Below, piece by piece: positions 55,509-64,000 of a DNA stretch of 64,000 bases; position 1 is the stretch's first letter; every line of letters begins with the position of its first letter. A model generated the notes under the pieces. It saw nothing but the letters and a program-made list of their open reading frames with translations. It was not told where the DNA came from and searched no databases. Source of the DNA: Datura wrightii (taxonomy: Eukaryota; Streptophyta; Magnoliopsida; Solanales; Solanaceae); contig JASDFA010000018.1 in assembly GCA_035772735.1 (NCBI GenBank), forward strand, positions 64,138,001-64,202,000, written 5' to 3'. The translations under genes and the position numbers were made by a program.

Positions 55509-57690
55509 ATGGCTCCAAGAGGTACCCCGAAGAAAGGTCCAGCAAGGAAACAAACACCTGAGCGAGTCAACCATCATACCGTAGACTGCGTGATGACCCG
55601 TCCTCCTCTGAAGAGTCAAGTGGCTTTGAGGAAGAATATGACATAACAGAGGATCAGCTAGTGAGGAGGTCAACTAGGGCTAGGGCTCAACAAACTTCAA
55701 ATATGGCAGCCCTGGTCGATGCTCCCACTCCACTAGCGAGGGATCTGCCCATCTGCACTGATGATAATGCTAGGGTTGTAGCTAAACTTGCTCCTGAGGC
55801 CCCCATAGCCGGGAAAAACACAGAGATAGTTGAAGAATCACATGCTCAGCGAGGGGTCTCTGATAATGAACTGACTGAGACCTCGAACACATCAAACGAG
55901 CAACCAAGGAACATGTTGAGATGGTGTGTTCATAGTATGATGGCCATATACAACAGAGATATTGCTCCAAATGAGAAAGGAAATCCGAAGAGGAGCATAT
56001 AAGAGGAACCGAGGATGATCACTATAGGGCTGAAAGACCTTCCAGAACTACAAGCAGTGTTCGATAAGTACAGGTTCGGGTGGTTGACCGAGCCATCAGG
56101 TAGCTACAGCCCATGCTTAGTCTGAGAGTTCTATGCAGCCTATGCGGCCACATTACAGCATTTGGCATTAGGCGGCCAGGACTGGAAAAAGAGGCTCCCC
56201 TTAAATTAGGTGATGGTGCGAGAGACTTTAGTAGATATCTTTGAGAGGACAATCTCCAGGATGCTTTATGGGCCATATTATCATGCTCCGATGAACACGA
56301 CCGACTTCGACCACAGGCTATATGAGTTGAAAAAAGTCAAGACCAAAAAGTTGAATAGCCAGGAGAGCATCAGGTAATACACTTGGTTGTCTCGGATCAT
56401 TGCTATGAAAGGTCCGCTAGTTGAATGGCTGCGGTCTCAGATAAAGAAGGCCACACTAAACTTTTAGGCAAAAATTTAGTTGTCACTGGTGCGGTACAGG
56501 CTGGTACCAACTAGTAATGATAACATCCTCTCACTTGACAGAGAAACATTGGTGGAAAGTATAATGGAGGGATATGCCATCAATTTCGCGTGGTACATTG
56601 TTGAGGAGATTAGAGAGCGGGCAATTAATGATGGTACTACAATACCCTTTCCCTGCTTGATTGATAGACTCTGTCAGGAGTCAAAGGTGCCAGAGCTGCC
56701 ATTAGTTGACCAGAGAATAGTGGTGCAAAAGACAACTGATAGTGGTTTGATTCAAGATGACACAAACCCGGTATCGAGGGCAAGGACTCAAGGAGCCGCA
56801 TCCGTTAGAGTGACCATATTAGTAGAGGCATTTGGCAGCGGGATGCAGACTGATGTAGAACAGTTCACTGAGTTGATGACTTAGCCTATTGAGGGAAGAG
56901 AGACAGGTAGCCAACCTGAGGCTACAGATGCAGCGGACACCGCCACCTCTACTGATGTTCCCGAGTCATCATCTGCAACAGTAGACCCCAGATCACCAGT
57001 TGCGCCTCCACGAGCTAGTACAGCCGTCCTAGTTACGATTTCAAAGGATTTTTTAGTTGATATGTCTAGGCAACTAGCTAAGGCTGAAAAGCAGCAGGCA
57101 CACACGGCTCTACAAATTAAAGTTCTGATGGAGCAGGTAAAGCCGTGGGTGTCAAAAAAGTTGGAGACATTGTCCAGTTCTGTACATGGCCGATTATATG
57201 CTTTTAAGAAGAGAATGAATGAGCTCCTTGCACAGTTATAGGAGCCTGAGTTGTCAAAATGGTACTCAGAGCTAGGAGAACTCAGATCCAAGGTGCGGAA
57301 CTTGGTCGTACAACAAGTAGTTGCAGTACCTCCACCGGTACTTTCTGTGGTAGACGACGAGTTTGAAGAAGAGTTACCACAGATTTTTGACTTTATCACA
57401 GAGGAGCTGGTGGCACATGATAAGGGAATAAGGCCTCGTGAGGAGGCATGTTCCAAAGATGATGCTTCTCTGCTCCGTCAGCCAAGAACGAGAGCGGAGT
57501 GAAATGGAGAGGGTGCTGCATGTATCAAGAGAGGAGGCTCGGCAGAGAGCCGAGACTAAGGCATCAAGAGCTCGTGGAGAAGGAAAGAGCTCTGTTGGAT
57601 ATGTAAATGCATCGGGTCAAGCTGCTATTGTTGGAGACGACATTAGAGGCGTATCTACACCCTCCACCGACCAGGTAGCTAACACCTAGG
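55509..57690 (+). pseudogene. Third ORF (plant transposon protein-like) of element C
   Basis: Starts MAPRGTPKKGPARKQTPERV, a basic head. After a frame change, an acidic Ser/Glu region and RSTRARAQQTSNMAALVDAP follow (55661-56002). Next come GLKDLPELQAVFDKYRFGWL and SYSPCLV-stop-EFYAAYAAT (near 56120), the EFYAxY motif shared with A and B. The open stretch 56480-56884 holds RETLVESIMEGYAINFAWYI and TIPFPCLIDRLCQESKVPEL. The end (57438-57689) is Arg/Glu-rich and could form a coiled coil. Many stops. Function unknown. Confidence 0.6.
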
Positions 57691-59298
57691 TGGCATAGGT
57701 ATGTTCCCTATTCTCTAGTTTTGTCGGATATATATATGCATCGAGGACGACGCATGCTTTTCTTGATGAGGGTGGGGAGGGATACCTGTGCATGCTATTG
57801 GTGAACATAGCCCGAGTTTTCTTGCTGGATATCTATTCCCTCGGGTGTTCCATATCTAGTAGAACTGGCACATTTAGGATTTTATTGTATTTTATTTTTT
57901 TAGTGATTGTTTGGAAGAAAGTTAGGTAAATGTAAGGCAGTCAAGGAGCTTAAAATGTTGATTTTTGTGGATTGATAATTTGATACCCCTCCGAAATTGT
58001 TTTATATATGTATGTGAAAGTTGACAGGTATGACATTTGTGAATCTTTGCATGGCATTGAATCTGTGAACATGTTTACCATTGTATGGTTGTACCTAAAC
58101 TAGCAATTAGTAGAAGTGATGATGTTGACCTGTGTTATGTGTGAGGGAGGTTTAATAGATGAATTCGGTTTTTTGTGTCAATCTAGAACTTTCCTAGTCA
58201 GTCATACCGAGATAGAGGATAGGGGACTAGGAAAGGATCATAGGTTGTTTTTGATTTATGATTCCACTTTAGCCTTTAAAAGACCTACCAAAAGAGAATA
58301 AAAATCTCTTGATCCAAATGTTTGAGCTTAAATCAACTTTTTTTTTGGTTTACACCAATTCACCTTCCTGCTTTTATTAAGAATGAACCTGTTTTGGCCC
58401 TGGTCCCTCCTTGGAGATTGTGAATCTCAATTCAGGAAAATCACCTAAGTTGAGGGTGGTTACTATAGGGGTGATTAAGAAGAATTGGGAGGAATGAGAA
58501 TTGGGTAATGAAAAAAGTAAAGAGCGGGTCCGGTATTCATAATGAAAAGAAAAGAAAGAAATAAAAATTGTTGTCAAAGAGAAAGAAAAGAAAAATGTGA
58601 CATCAATGAAAGCTTGAATAAAGAGAAACCACATATATAGTTGCAAGTGCAAAGAAAAGAAGAAGCAGTTAAAGGAAAAAGGGGAGAAAATAGGAAAAAA
58701 GGTGAAAAGTGGAGTCAAGAGGTGTGTAGTGCCAAGGAGGGTTGAGCTACTAATTCCATATGTACCATACCTGATCCCGAGCCTACGTTACAAGACTAGA
58801 AAGTCCTATAGTGATCCTGGTTACTTGTCTAAAAATGGAGGTATTGAAAGTAAAGGCAATCCTATGGTATTGCGGGCACACAGTTCGAATTTCTTTGTGA
58901 GAGCGAGTGAATCTTACCTAGTCGCAAGAGAAATTTATCAAATTAATCATATACACATGTGTGAGTGTGGGACTTCTTTGAGGTGAGAGCATCTGGTCAA
59001 CAAAATCATCTGTAAATTGTCTGGGTCAATGTTATAGATTTATGTGCGTGGTTGAAAGTGACAGTGTTTTGCCATGTTTTGATTCCCTTGTGTCATGGTT
59101 GAAAATTTTGCATATGCATAGTGATTTGAGTTAATGTGATGAGGGAGGAGTTATAAAATTTTGATTTGATGAATGAATGTGACTGTTGTAAGTTTCCTAG
59201 AGTTCTTTCGGTTGAACCATCAAAGTAGTTTATTTTATTTTATTTTATTTTATTTTATTTTTTCCTGAGGACATGCAAAAGTTCTATGTTGAGGGTGT
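57691..59298 (+). other. Noncoding tail of element C
   Basis: No gene is seen. Weaker counterparts of the shared tail are CAATCTAGAACTTTCC (58179), TAGCCTTTAAAAGACC (58269), TCTTGATCCAAATGTTTGAG (58307) and AAAGGCAATCCTATGG (58852). A (TTTTA)n repeat lies at 59229-59263. TTGAGGGTGT just before 59299 may be the polypurine tract. Confidence 0.5.
59229..59263 (+). repeat. TTTTA microsatellite
   Basis: About seven copies of TTTTA in the tail of C. Confidence 0.9.
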
Positions 59299-60257
59299 TG
59301 ATGTGCAGTGATTTTACGGCACTTTTGACACTTAAAACCACGAAATTATGCTTCCGGATATGTTTATACAGGTATGATGTGTTTTGGGCTTAATGTTACA
59401 GGAAAACATGTTCGAAAGTGAACTGGGAAAATTTATGCTGAATATAACTGAAAGGGTGACTTCCAGGCACGTCACGAGTCATTGGCAAGAAGCACGACTC
59501 ATTGCTGAAGGCGTGGGCAAAAGATGAATTTTGAAGATGCAAGATAGTGTACCTGACGGGTTGAGGGAACGACTCCTTACATCTGGTAACGAGTCGTGAA
59601 GTCAGTGATGAAGACTGAGAGAGAAAGTCTTGCCAAAGTAACCAGTGGAATTGACGACAGACTTAACGAGTCATTAGTTGACTAAACGACTCTTTGGTAG
59701 ATCATTGGAACCAACCGTAAGGTGCACTGGAGTTTTGAAAGAGTTAGACCACGAGGGGCCTAACGACTTGTGCCCAAGAACAATGGGTCGTTAGGTGACC
59801 CGTTGCCACAACTGAGTATATTACTGAGGACGACTATTTTTAGCAAGGCACGACTCGTCAGAGGACCCAATGAATCATCACCAAGCCCGTGGCCACTGCC
59901 AACCTGGTTTCTAGTTTTAGTTAGGAAGAGGTTTTCTTGGAACTATAAATACATAATTTAGGTTTATTTTCATAGAGAAGCAGATTATTATTATTTTTCA
60001 AGTAGGATTTTGGTGTTGTACTATTATTCTTGGATCAAGAAACAAGGTTTACAATTTTGTTCTAGAATTTGAGTATCAAAAGCGACATTGGAATTTATTC
60101 ATCAACTTTGAAGTTTTATTCAATCTACTTAGTTTTTCTTCTACAATAATTTGTATGTTGCAATTATGATTTATTCAATATTTTGTGATTGTGATCATAC
60201 AAACATGAGTAGCTAAACCCATAACTAGGGTTGTGGGAATCAAGATGAATTAACGCA

Positions 60258-61457
60258 GAGTACCAGTCAAGCTCATCACTAGGTAAGGAACGGCCCAAAA
60301 GGGAAATACCTTTCCCTCTGGGGGTAGGAAAATCATGATCAGGATAGCGAACCAAAAGCTATGGAAGAGGATCGATGTTGAGCAGAAGTGGAGTTAAAGC
60401 AGCCAACAACGCATCCCCTTTTACTTAGTAGGGCTTGAAAGGCTTGACAGTTTGTTTTCCTCTCCTGTCTAGTATTTTCAATCCAATTTGAAATAGGAAA
60501 AGCCGCAAGCCCGAAAAATGGAAAATTTCCTTTTCTTAGGAACACATACAAGATTCGTCACTCTCCCTTGCCTACTTACATTCCATTTTTACATTATTTA
60601 AATTCGAAAACAAAAGATTCAAGTTCGAATATTTATCTTTTTTCTTATTTCAATGATATTATTATTTGATCTCGGTAGCTACACCACCCACGAAATTTAA
60701 AGAACCTAAAGGAGCATGACTCATATATTCCGCGGAAAACCGTTCCTGCCAAGGTTGTATGTCTTTTTTCAACCTACTCAAGTCTAACCCATTTGGGCCC
60801 CTTAGAGGCTCTAGCCATGGTTGGATGCCAACTCAGGTATTGTTATTCATGATATTGATCCGACTTCAAGATCATCGAGAGGTAATGGGCATCCAAATTG
60901 GACCGAACCCTTTGTCAGGCTATGGTTCCCTTAGAGTTATGGTGTAAGAAATCAATTTCTCAACAAGATCAAATGTGCAATGTCCTTCACTCTACATCTC
61001 CGTATTATTCTGCAAATGAAAATGAAGTAATTGCAAAAGAATAGCTAGGATTTCCAGAAGAAGATGTCATTCATTTGATGAGAAATAAAAAGGAATATCA
61101 AAAATTCGAGTGGATGAAGCTGAAGCAGCTACTTTTGAAGCTACCTCTGAAGGAAGGTGGTGACGAGGAAGGGTATTTCGAATCTCGATCAAATAGCGTA
61201 GCAAGGGACCACGCCCCGATTTGGTCTTTTGTTGATGGGGCCTTAAAACAAAATTAAAAATAGGAAAACTGATTCATTCCCAATGGGGGAACTTAAGGTG
61301 CACTCTTCTAAAAGGAATGTCATGATACAAAGTGGGCTGGTCATTCGGGGCAACAAGGCACGCGAGCACTCATAGAGTCGGCATATTATTTGCTGCAAAT
61401 GAGAGAGGATGAAATTTTGTGAAAGATTCCTGTGAAAAGTTTCATTAATGCGGAATT
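60258..61457. other. Foreign insert with chloroplast DNA, absent from the 5' LTR
   Basis: The 5' LTR reads TAATGCACATAGGTAAAATA. The 3' LTR reads TAACGCA, then about 1.2 kb, then CACATAGTTAAAATA. The insert contains a psbC fragment (60666-60822) and other sequence that I cannot assign. The flanking 60258-60660 and 60823-61457 have the mixed composition of organellar intergenic DNA, possibly mitochondrial. The overlap at the junctions is only CA, which fits end joining. It carries no intact gene. Confidence 0.75.
60666..60822 (-). pseudogene. psbC: Fragment of chloroplast psbC (CP43 of photosystem II)
   Basis: On the minus strand, about 50 residues read WLEPLRGPNGLDLSRLKKDI and QPWQERFSAEYMSHAPLGSL, then NFVGGVATEI. 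This is the recognisable luminal-loop region of CP43, the photosystem II core antenna encoded in the plastid genome. A few residues seem changed (RF for RR, MS for MT, NF for NS) against my memory of the plant protein, so it is an old or edited-free nuclear or mitochondrial copy. The flanks do not continue psbC. It is nonfunctional. Confidence 0.88.
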
Positions 61458-62095
61458 CACATAGTTAAAATACTTAGTGATTCTTGAACGGGGTTTAATG
61501 CATGTATTGTTTTTCCCTTCGTTTTGATTGATTCTTGACGGTTGCAAATATTAGGACTTGCCTTATTCTTACTTACCAGACCAAGGAGGTAATGAATGGG
61601 AAAAGAGATTAAAAATGGAGATTTGAGGCTATCAACCATCATCTAATAGCTTGAACTTGTCCGGGGATAGCTAATCTGATATTAAGGGTAAGGGTCAATT
61701 AAAAGTACACTAGTATACGGACCAAGTTGCATGGTGATAATCATCTAAATAGGGGACCAACCATTTAGGTGAACCTAACTTTCCGATATTGCATGTTGAA
61801 CACCAGAATAGATCACTAGTGTCTAAGCCTTTTTGTTATGAAGTCTTAGGGGAATACTGTCCTAGTCAAGTCATTAATTGAATACAAACCGAATTTGATC
61901 TAAGCATTCAGTAGTTTCAATTTTGTTTATTATTCTATTTCTTTCCCCCTTATGAAATAAGTAACTAAATAGTAACAGCTATTCGTATTAACTTAAGTTC
62001 TTACCATATTCCTTGTGGGATTGATTTGTTGGGTTCTATATTTGACAATCGACCACTTTATATATCAATTACGAGGTGTAATTTGGGCGACATCA

Positions 62096-62610
62096 TCCTT
62101 CCTCTCAAACTTGAAAGCTTATGATATGTTATGAAATGTTTTAAATGATTAACTTTACTTAAGAGCTTTTACTTATCCTTCATACTCGGTATATTCCATG
62201 TACTGAACGCATACTTTCTATGCTATATCATTATACAAGACCTAGCTCCCAAGTTCAGCCCAGCTCGTAGTCGGTTGTTAGAGTTAGATCCTAGTTGGTT
62301 GGTCAGTCTTCATCCATCGAGGGCTAGACTTTCAGTTTCCTTATGTACTTCTAGTTTCAGTATTGTTGAGTTAGTTGCGGTCTTTCCCAATAACTCATCA
62401 AGATTAGAGGCTTTTCAGACTTATGCATGTGTTAGCTTCGATTGCTTATTCTGATGTTATGTTGAGTTAGACTTCCGCTGAGTTGATAGCATTAATTCTT
62501 CAGTATGTATATGTTGAGTTAGATGTATGCTTATGCCTTAGGTCGACTTCGGGTCTCTCGGGGTCCCTTGTCTCGTGTATATGATCCGGGCCTCCGTTTG
62601 GGTCGTGACA
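62096..62610 (+). repeat. 3' LTR of element H, part after C
   Basis: Continues from TCCTTCCTCTCAAACTTGAA, matching 37766 onward in the 5' LTR, and ends GGTCGTGACA at 62610. Confidence 0.88.
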
Positions 62611-62615
62611 TGACA

Positions 62616-63420
62616 ACTCTATTCACAAGCTTCAGTCCAGTGAAATTTGGCTGCTTTTTGAGTTAATTTGGTCAAAGGCGCTGATAAAGTAGAAAACCCT
62701 TCTACAAACCTTTTATAATGCCCAAATAACACCAAGAAACTGCGTACCTCAGTTGGAGTTGTAGGTCTAGGACATGTCTTTACTGCCTCGATCTTCTGTG
62801 AATCTACCTGAATACCAGCATCTGACACAATATGGACAAAAAAGGCCACATAATTCAGCCAAAACTCACATTTAGAAAATTTGGCATATAATTGGCGATC
62901 CTTGAGAATTTGGAGTACTGTTCGAAAATGATCTCAGTGTTCTGCTTTTGAACGGGAGTACACCAAAATATCATCAGTGAATACTATCACAAACAGATCC
63001 AACTATGGCCTTAAGATATTGTTCATCAAATCTATGAACACTGTTGGGCCATTCGTCAACCCAAAGGACATAACTAGGAATTCAAAATGACCAAACTAGT
63101 CCTGAAAGCTGTCTTCGGGAGATATCTCTCCCGAACTCGCACCTGGTGGTACCCTAACCTTAAATTAATGATGGAAAAATATTTTTCGCCTTGTAATGAT
63201 TAAACAAGTCATCTATTCTTGGAAATGGGTATTTATTCTTGGTGGTACCTTTATTTAACTGTTAGTAATCCATACACATCTGAAGGGAGCCATCTTTCTT
63301 TCTCACAAACAAAACTGGGGCACCCTATGGTGAAGTACTCGGCCTGATAAAGTCCTTATCTAGCAGATCTTCAATTGTTCTTTCAATTCTCTTAACTCAG
63401 CAGGAGCCATTCGGTATGGA
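62616..63420 (-). pseudogene. Reverse transcriptase and start of RNase H of element E
   Basis: On the minus strand: pieces GAPVLFVRKKDGSLQMCMDY, FEFLVMSFGLTNGPTVFIDL and FVIVFTDDILVYSRSKAEH (catalytic DD kept), LYAKFSKCEFWLNYVAFF, then the open stretch 62849-62619 with CPRPTTPTEVRSFLVLFGHY and LTQKAAKFHWTEACE. The last residues join to FQELKNRL at 35756 across H. Stops and a frameshift occur in the palm region. Confidence 0.8.
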
Positions 63421-64000
63421 GGGATTGATATAGGCTGAGTACCTGGTAGCAAATCAATAGAGAAATTGATTTTCCGTTCTAGGGGAATAACAGGAAGTTC
63501 ATCTGGAAACACGTCTAGAAATTCATTGACAAGTGGAATAGACTGAAGAATTGAGGATTCTGCTTGCATATCTTGAACCCTGACAATATGATATATACAT
63601 CCCTTTGCTATTAACTTCTTTACTCGAAGATAGTATATGAACCTACCTTTTGGCATAGTTGTGCTGCCCTTCCACTCTCGCACTACCTCCCCTGGAAAGT
63701 GAAATCGGACTATCTTGGTCCAGCACTCTACGTTGGCATAACACAGTGCTAGCCATTCCATACCCATAATTGCATCAAAGTCGATCATTTGTAGCTCCAC
63801 TAAATCTTCTAAAGTCTGACGACTGATGACCTCTATAATATACCCACCGTAGACCCTTTTTGCTATAATAGAATCACCAACGGGCATAGATACTGAAAAG
63901 TTTCACTGGAGAAATTCTGGCATTATCCCGAACTTTCGAGCCACTAATGGGGTAACATAGGACAAAGTGGAACCTGGGTCTATCAAAACATAAACTGGGT
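63360..64000 (-). pseudogene. Aspartic protease and RT N-terminus of element E
   Basis: The first bases (minus, from 64000) give VLIDPGSTLSYVTPLVARK with the catalytic DPGS loop. An in-frame stop follows near 63906. The open frame 63887-63360 has MPVGDSIIAKRVYGGYIIEV, DFDAIMGMEWLALCYANVEC and MPKGRFIYYLRVKKLIAKG. RT then begins with PLVNEFLDVFPDELPVIPLE, PISIPPYRMAPAELRELKEQ. The element continues beyond the window. Confidence 0.82.

Larger units (their letters stand above)
49796..62095 (+). mobile_element. Athila-like, pol-less retrotransposon C in the 3' LTR of H
   Basis: LTRs 49796-51411 and 59299-62095, tRNA-Asp-type primer site, gag, protease, two hairpin modules, GC-rich blocks, leader with likely intron, third ORF, noncoding tail. 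RT, RNase H and integrase are missing. Flanks are TCTTT (49791-49795) and TCCTT (62096-62100), which fit the CAATCCTTC of the intact LTR at 37766. It must use proteins of other elements to move. Confidence 0.85.
59299..62095 (+). repeat. 3' LTR of element C, split by a foreign insert
   Basis: Starts TGATGTGCAGTGATTTTACG and ends GGGCGACATCA. It matches the 5' LTR from both sides of an extra stretch at 60258-61457; without it the length is close to that of the 5' LTR. Confidence 0.85.
35762..62610 (+). mobile_element. Chromovirus-like LTR retrotransposon H (host of J and C)
   Basis: 5' LTR 35762-38279, initiator tRNA-Met primer site, gag, protease, RT, RNase H, integrase with C-terminal domain, polypurine tract and 3' LTR (47810-49795 continued at 62096-62610). 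Flanks are TGAAA (35757-35761) and TGACA (62611-62615), a one-mismatch duplication; E's RNase H reading resumes across it. It carries solo LTR J inside integrase and element C inside the 3' LTR. All genes are broken. Confidence 0.88.
28551..64000 (-). mobile_element. Chromovirus-like element E, minus strand, interrupted by F and H
   Basis: E is recovered in four pieces: 62616-64000 (protease, RT, start of RNase H), 34981-35761 (RNase H to integrase zinc site), 28551-32118 (rest of integrase plus 3' LTR), with F and H between. At each break the protein reading on one side picks up where the other stops. The 5' LTR and gag lie right of the window. The pieces are full of stops. Confidence 0.8.

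Noticed and set aside
60666..60822. A working psbC gene
   Set aside because: Only about 50 codons are present, with neither end of the gene, inside a nuclear retrotransposon LTR.
61075..61257. A possible organellar gene in the insert (KKEYQKFEWMKLKQLLLKLP)
   Set aside because: I could not match it to any plastid or mitochondrial protein I know, and the surrounding frames are broken. It is left as unassigned insert DNA.

Overview
This is plant nuclear DNA, and almost all of it is nested LTR retrotransposons. The Ty3/gypsy domain sets (gag, DLGAS- or DPGS-type protease, reverse transcriptase with a DD motif, RNase H, DDE integrase) and primer sites matching plant initiator tRNA-Met and tRNA-Asp point to a flowering plant. 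The general style suggests a eudicot, possibly Solanaceae, but that is an impression only. No host gene, tRNA, rRNA or CRISPR array is supported. Nearly every reading frame is broken by stops or frameshifts.

The window can be read as one nest. For convenience the elements are lettered. D (tRNA-Asp-primed or 'Athila-like') is the oldest visible layer: its remnant is 25188-28550 and its LTR is cut at 28550 by E. To the left, D is interrupted by B (17515-25187), B by the chromovirus-like K (838-2211 and 14177-17514), and K by the complete Athila-like A (2212-14171, target duplication AGTAT). L (1-837, minus) is a piece of a chromovirus LTR. To the right, E is a minus-strand chromovirus-like element from 28551 past the window end. 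It is interrupted by an opposite-strand fragment F (32124-34975, flanked by GTTTG) and by H (35762-62610, TGAAA/TGACA). H contains a 4.4 kb solo LTR J (42513-46923, CAAAT) and, in its 3' LTR, the Athila-like C (49796-62095, TCTTT/TCCTT). C's 3' LTR in turn holds about 1.2 kb of foreign DNA that includes a chloroplast psbC piece.

The most interesting material is in the noncoding parts of the Athila-like elements A, B, C and D. (1) A, B and C share a cassette after gag/pol: a GC-rich palindromic repeat block, a pyrimidine-rich leader, a likely intron ending just before the ATG, and a third ORF related to the 'putative plant transposon protein' family. The same GC-rich block, with a motif specific to each family, lies just upstream of the TATA box in that element's own LTR. 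This looks like a copied promoter. (2) All four carry a conserved double-hairpin module directly after gag-protease or pol; C has it twice, with a compensatory stem change. (3) All four share a noncoding module between ORF3 (or its former place) and the 3' LTR. (4) B, C and D lack pol, so they appear to be non-autonomous derivatives retaining gag-protease and the noncoding signals.

All assignments come from reading the sequence and recalling family motifs; no database search was run.
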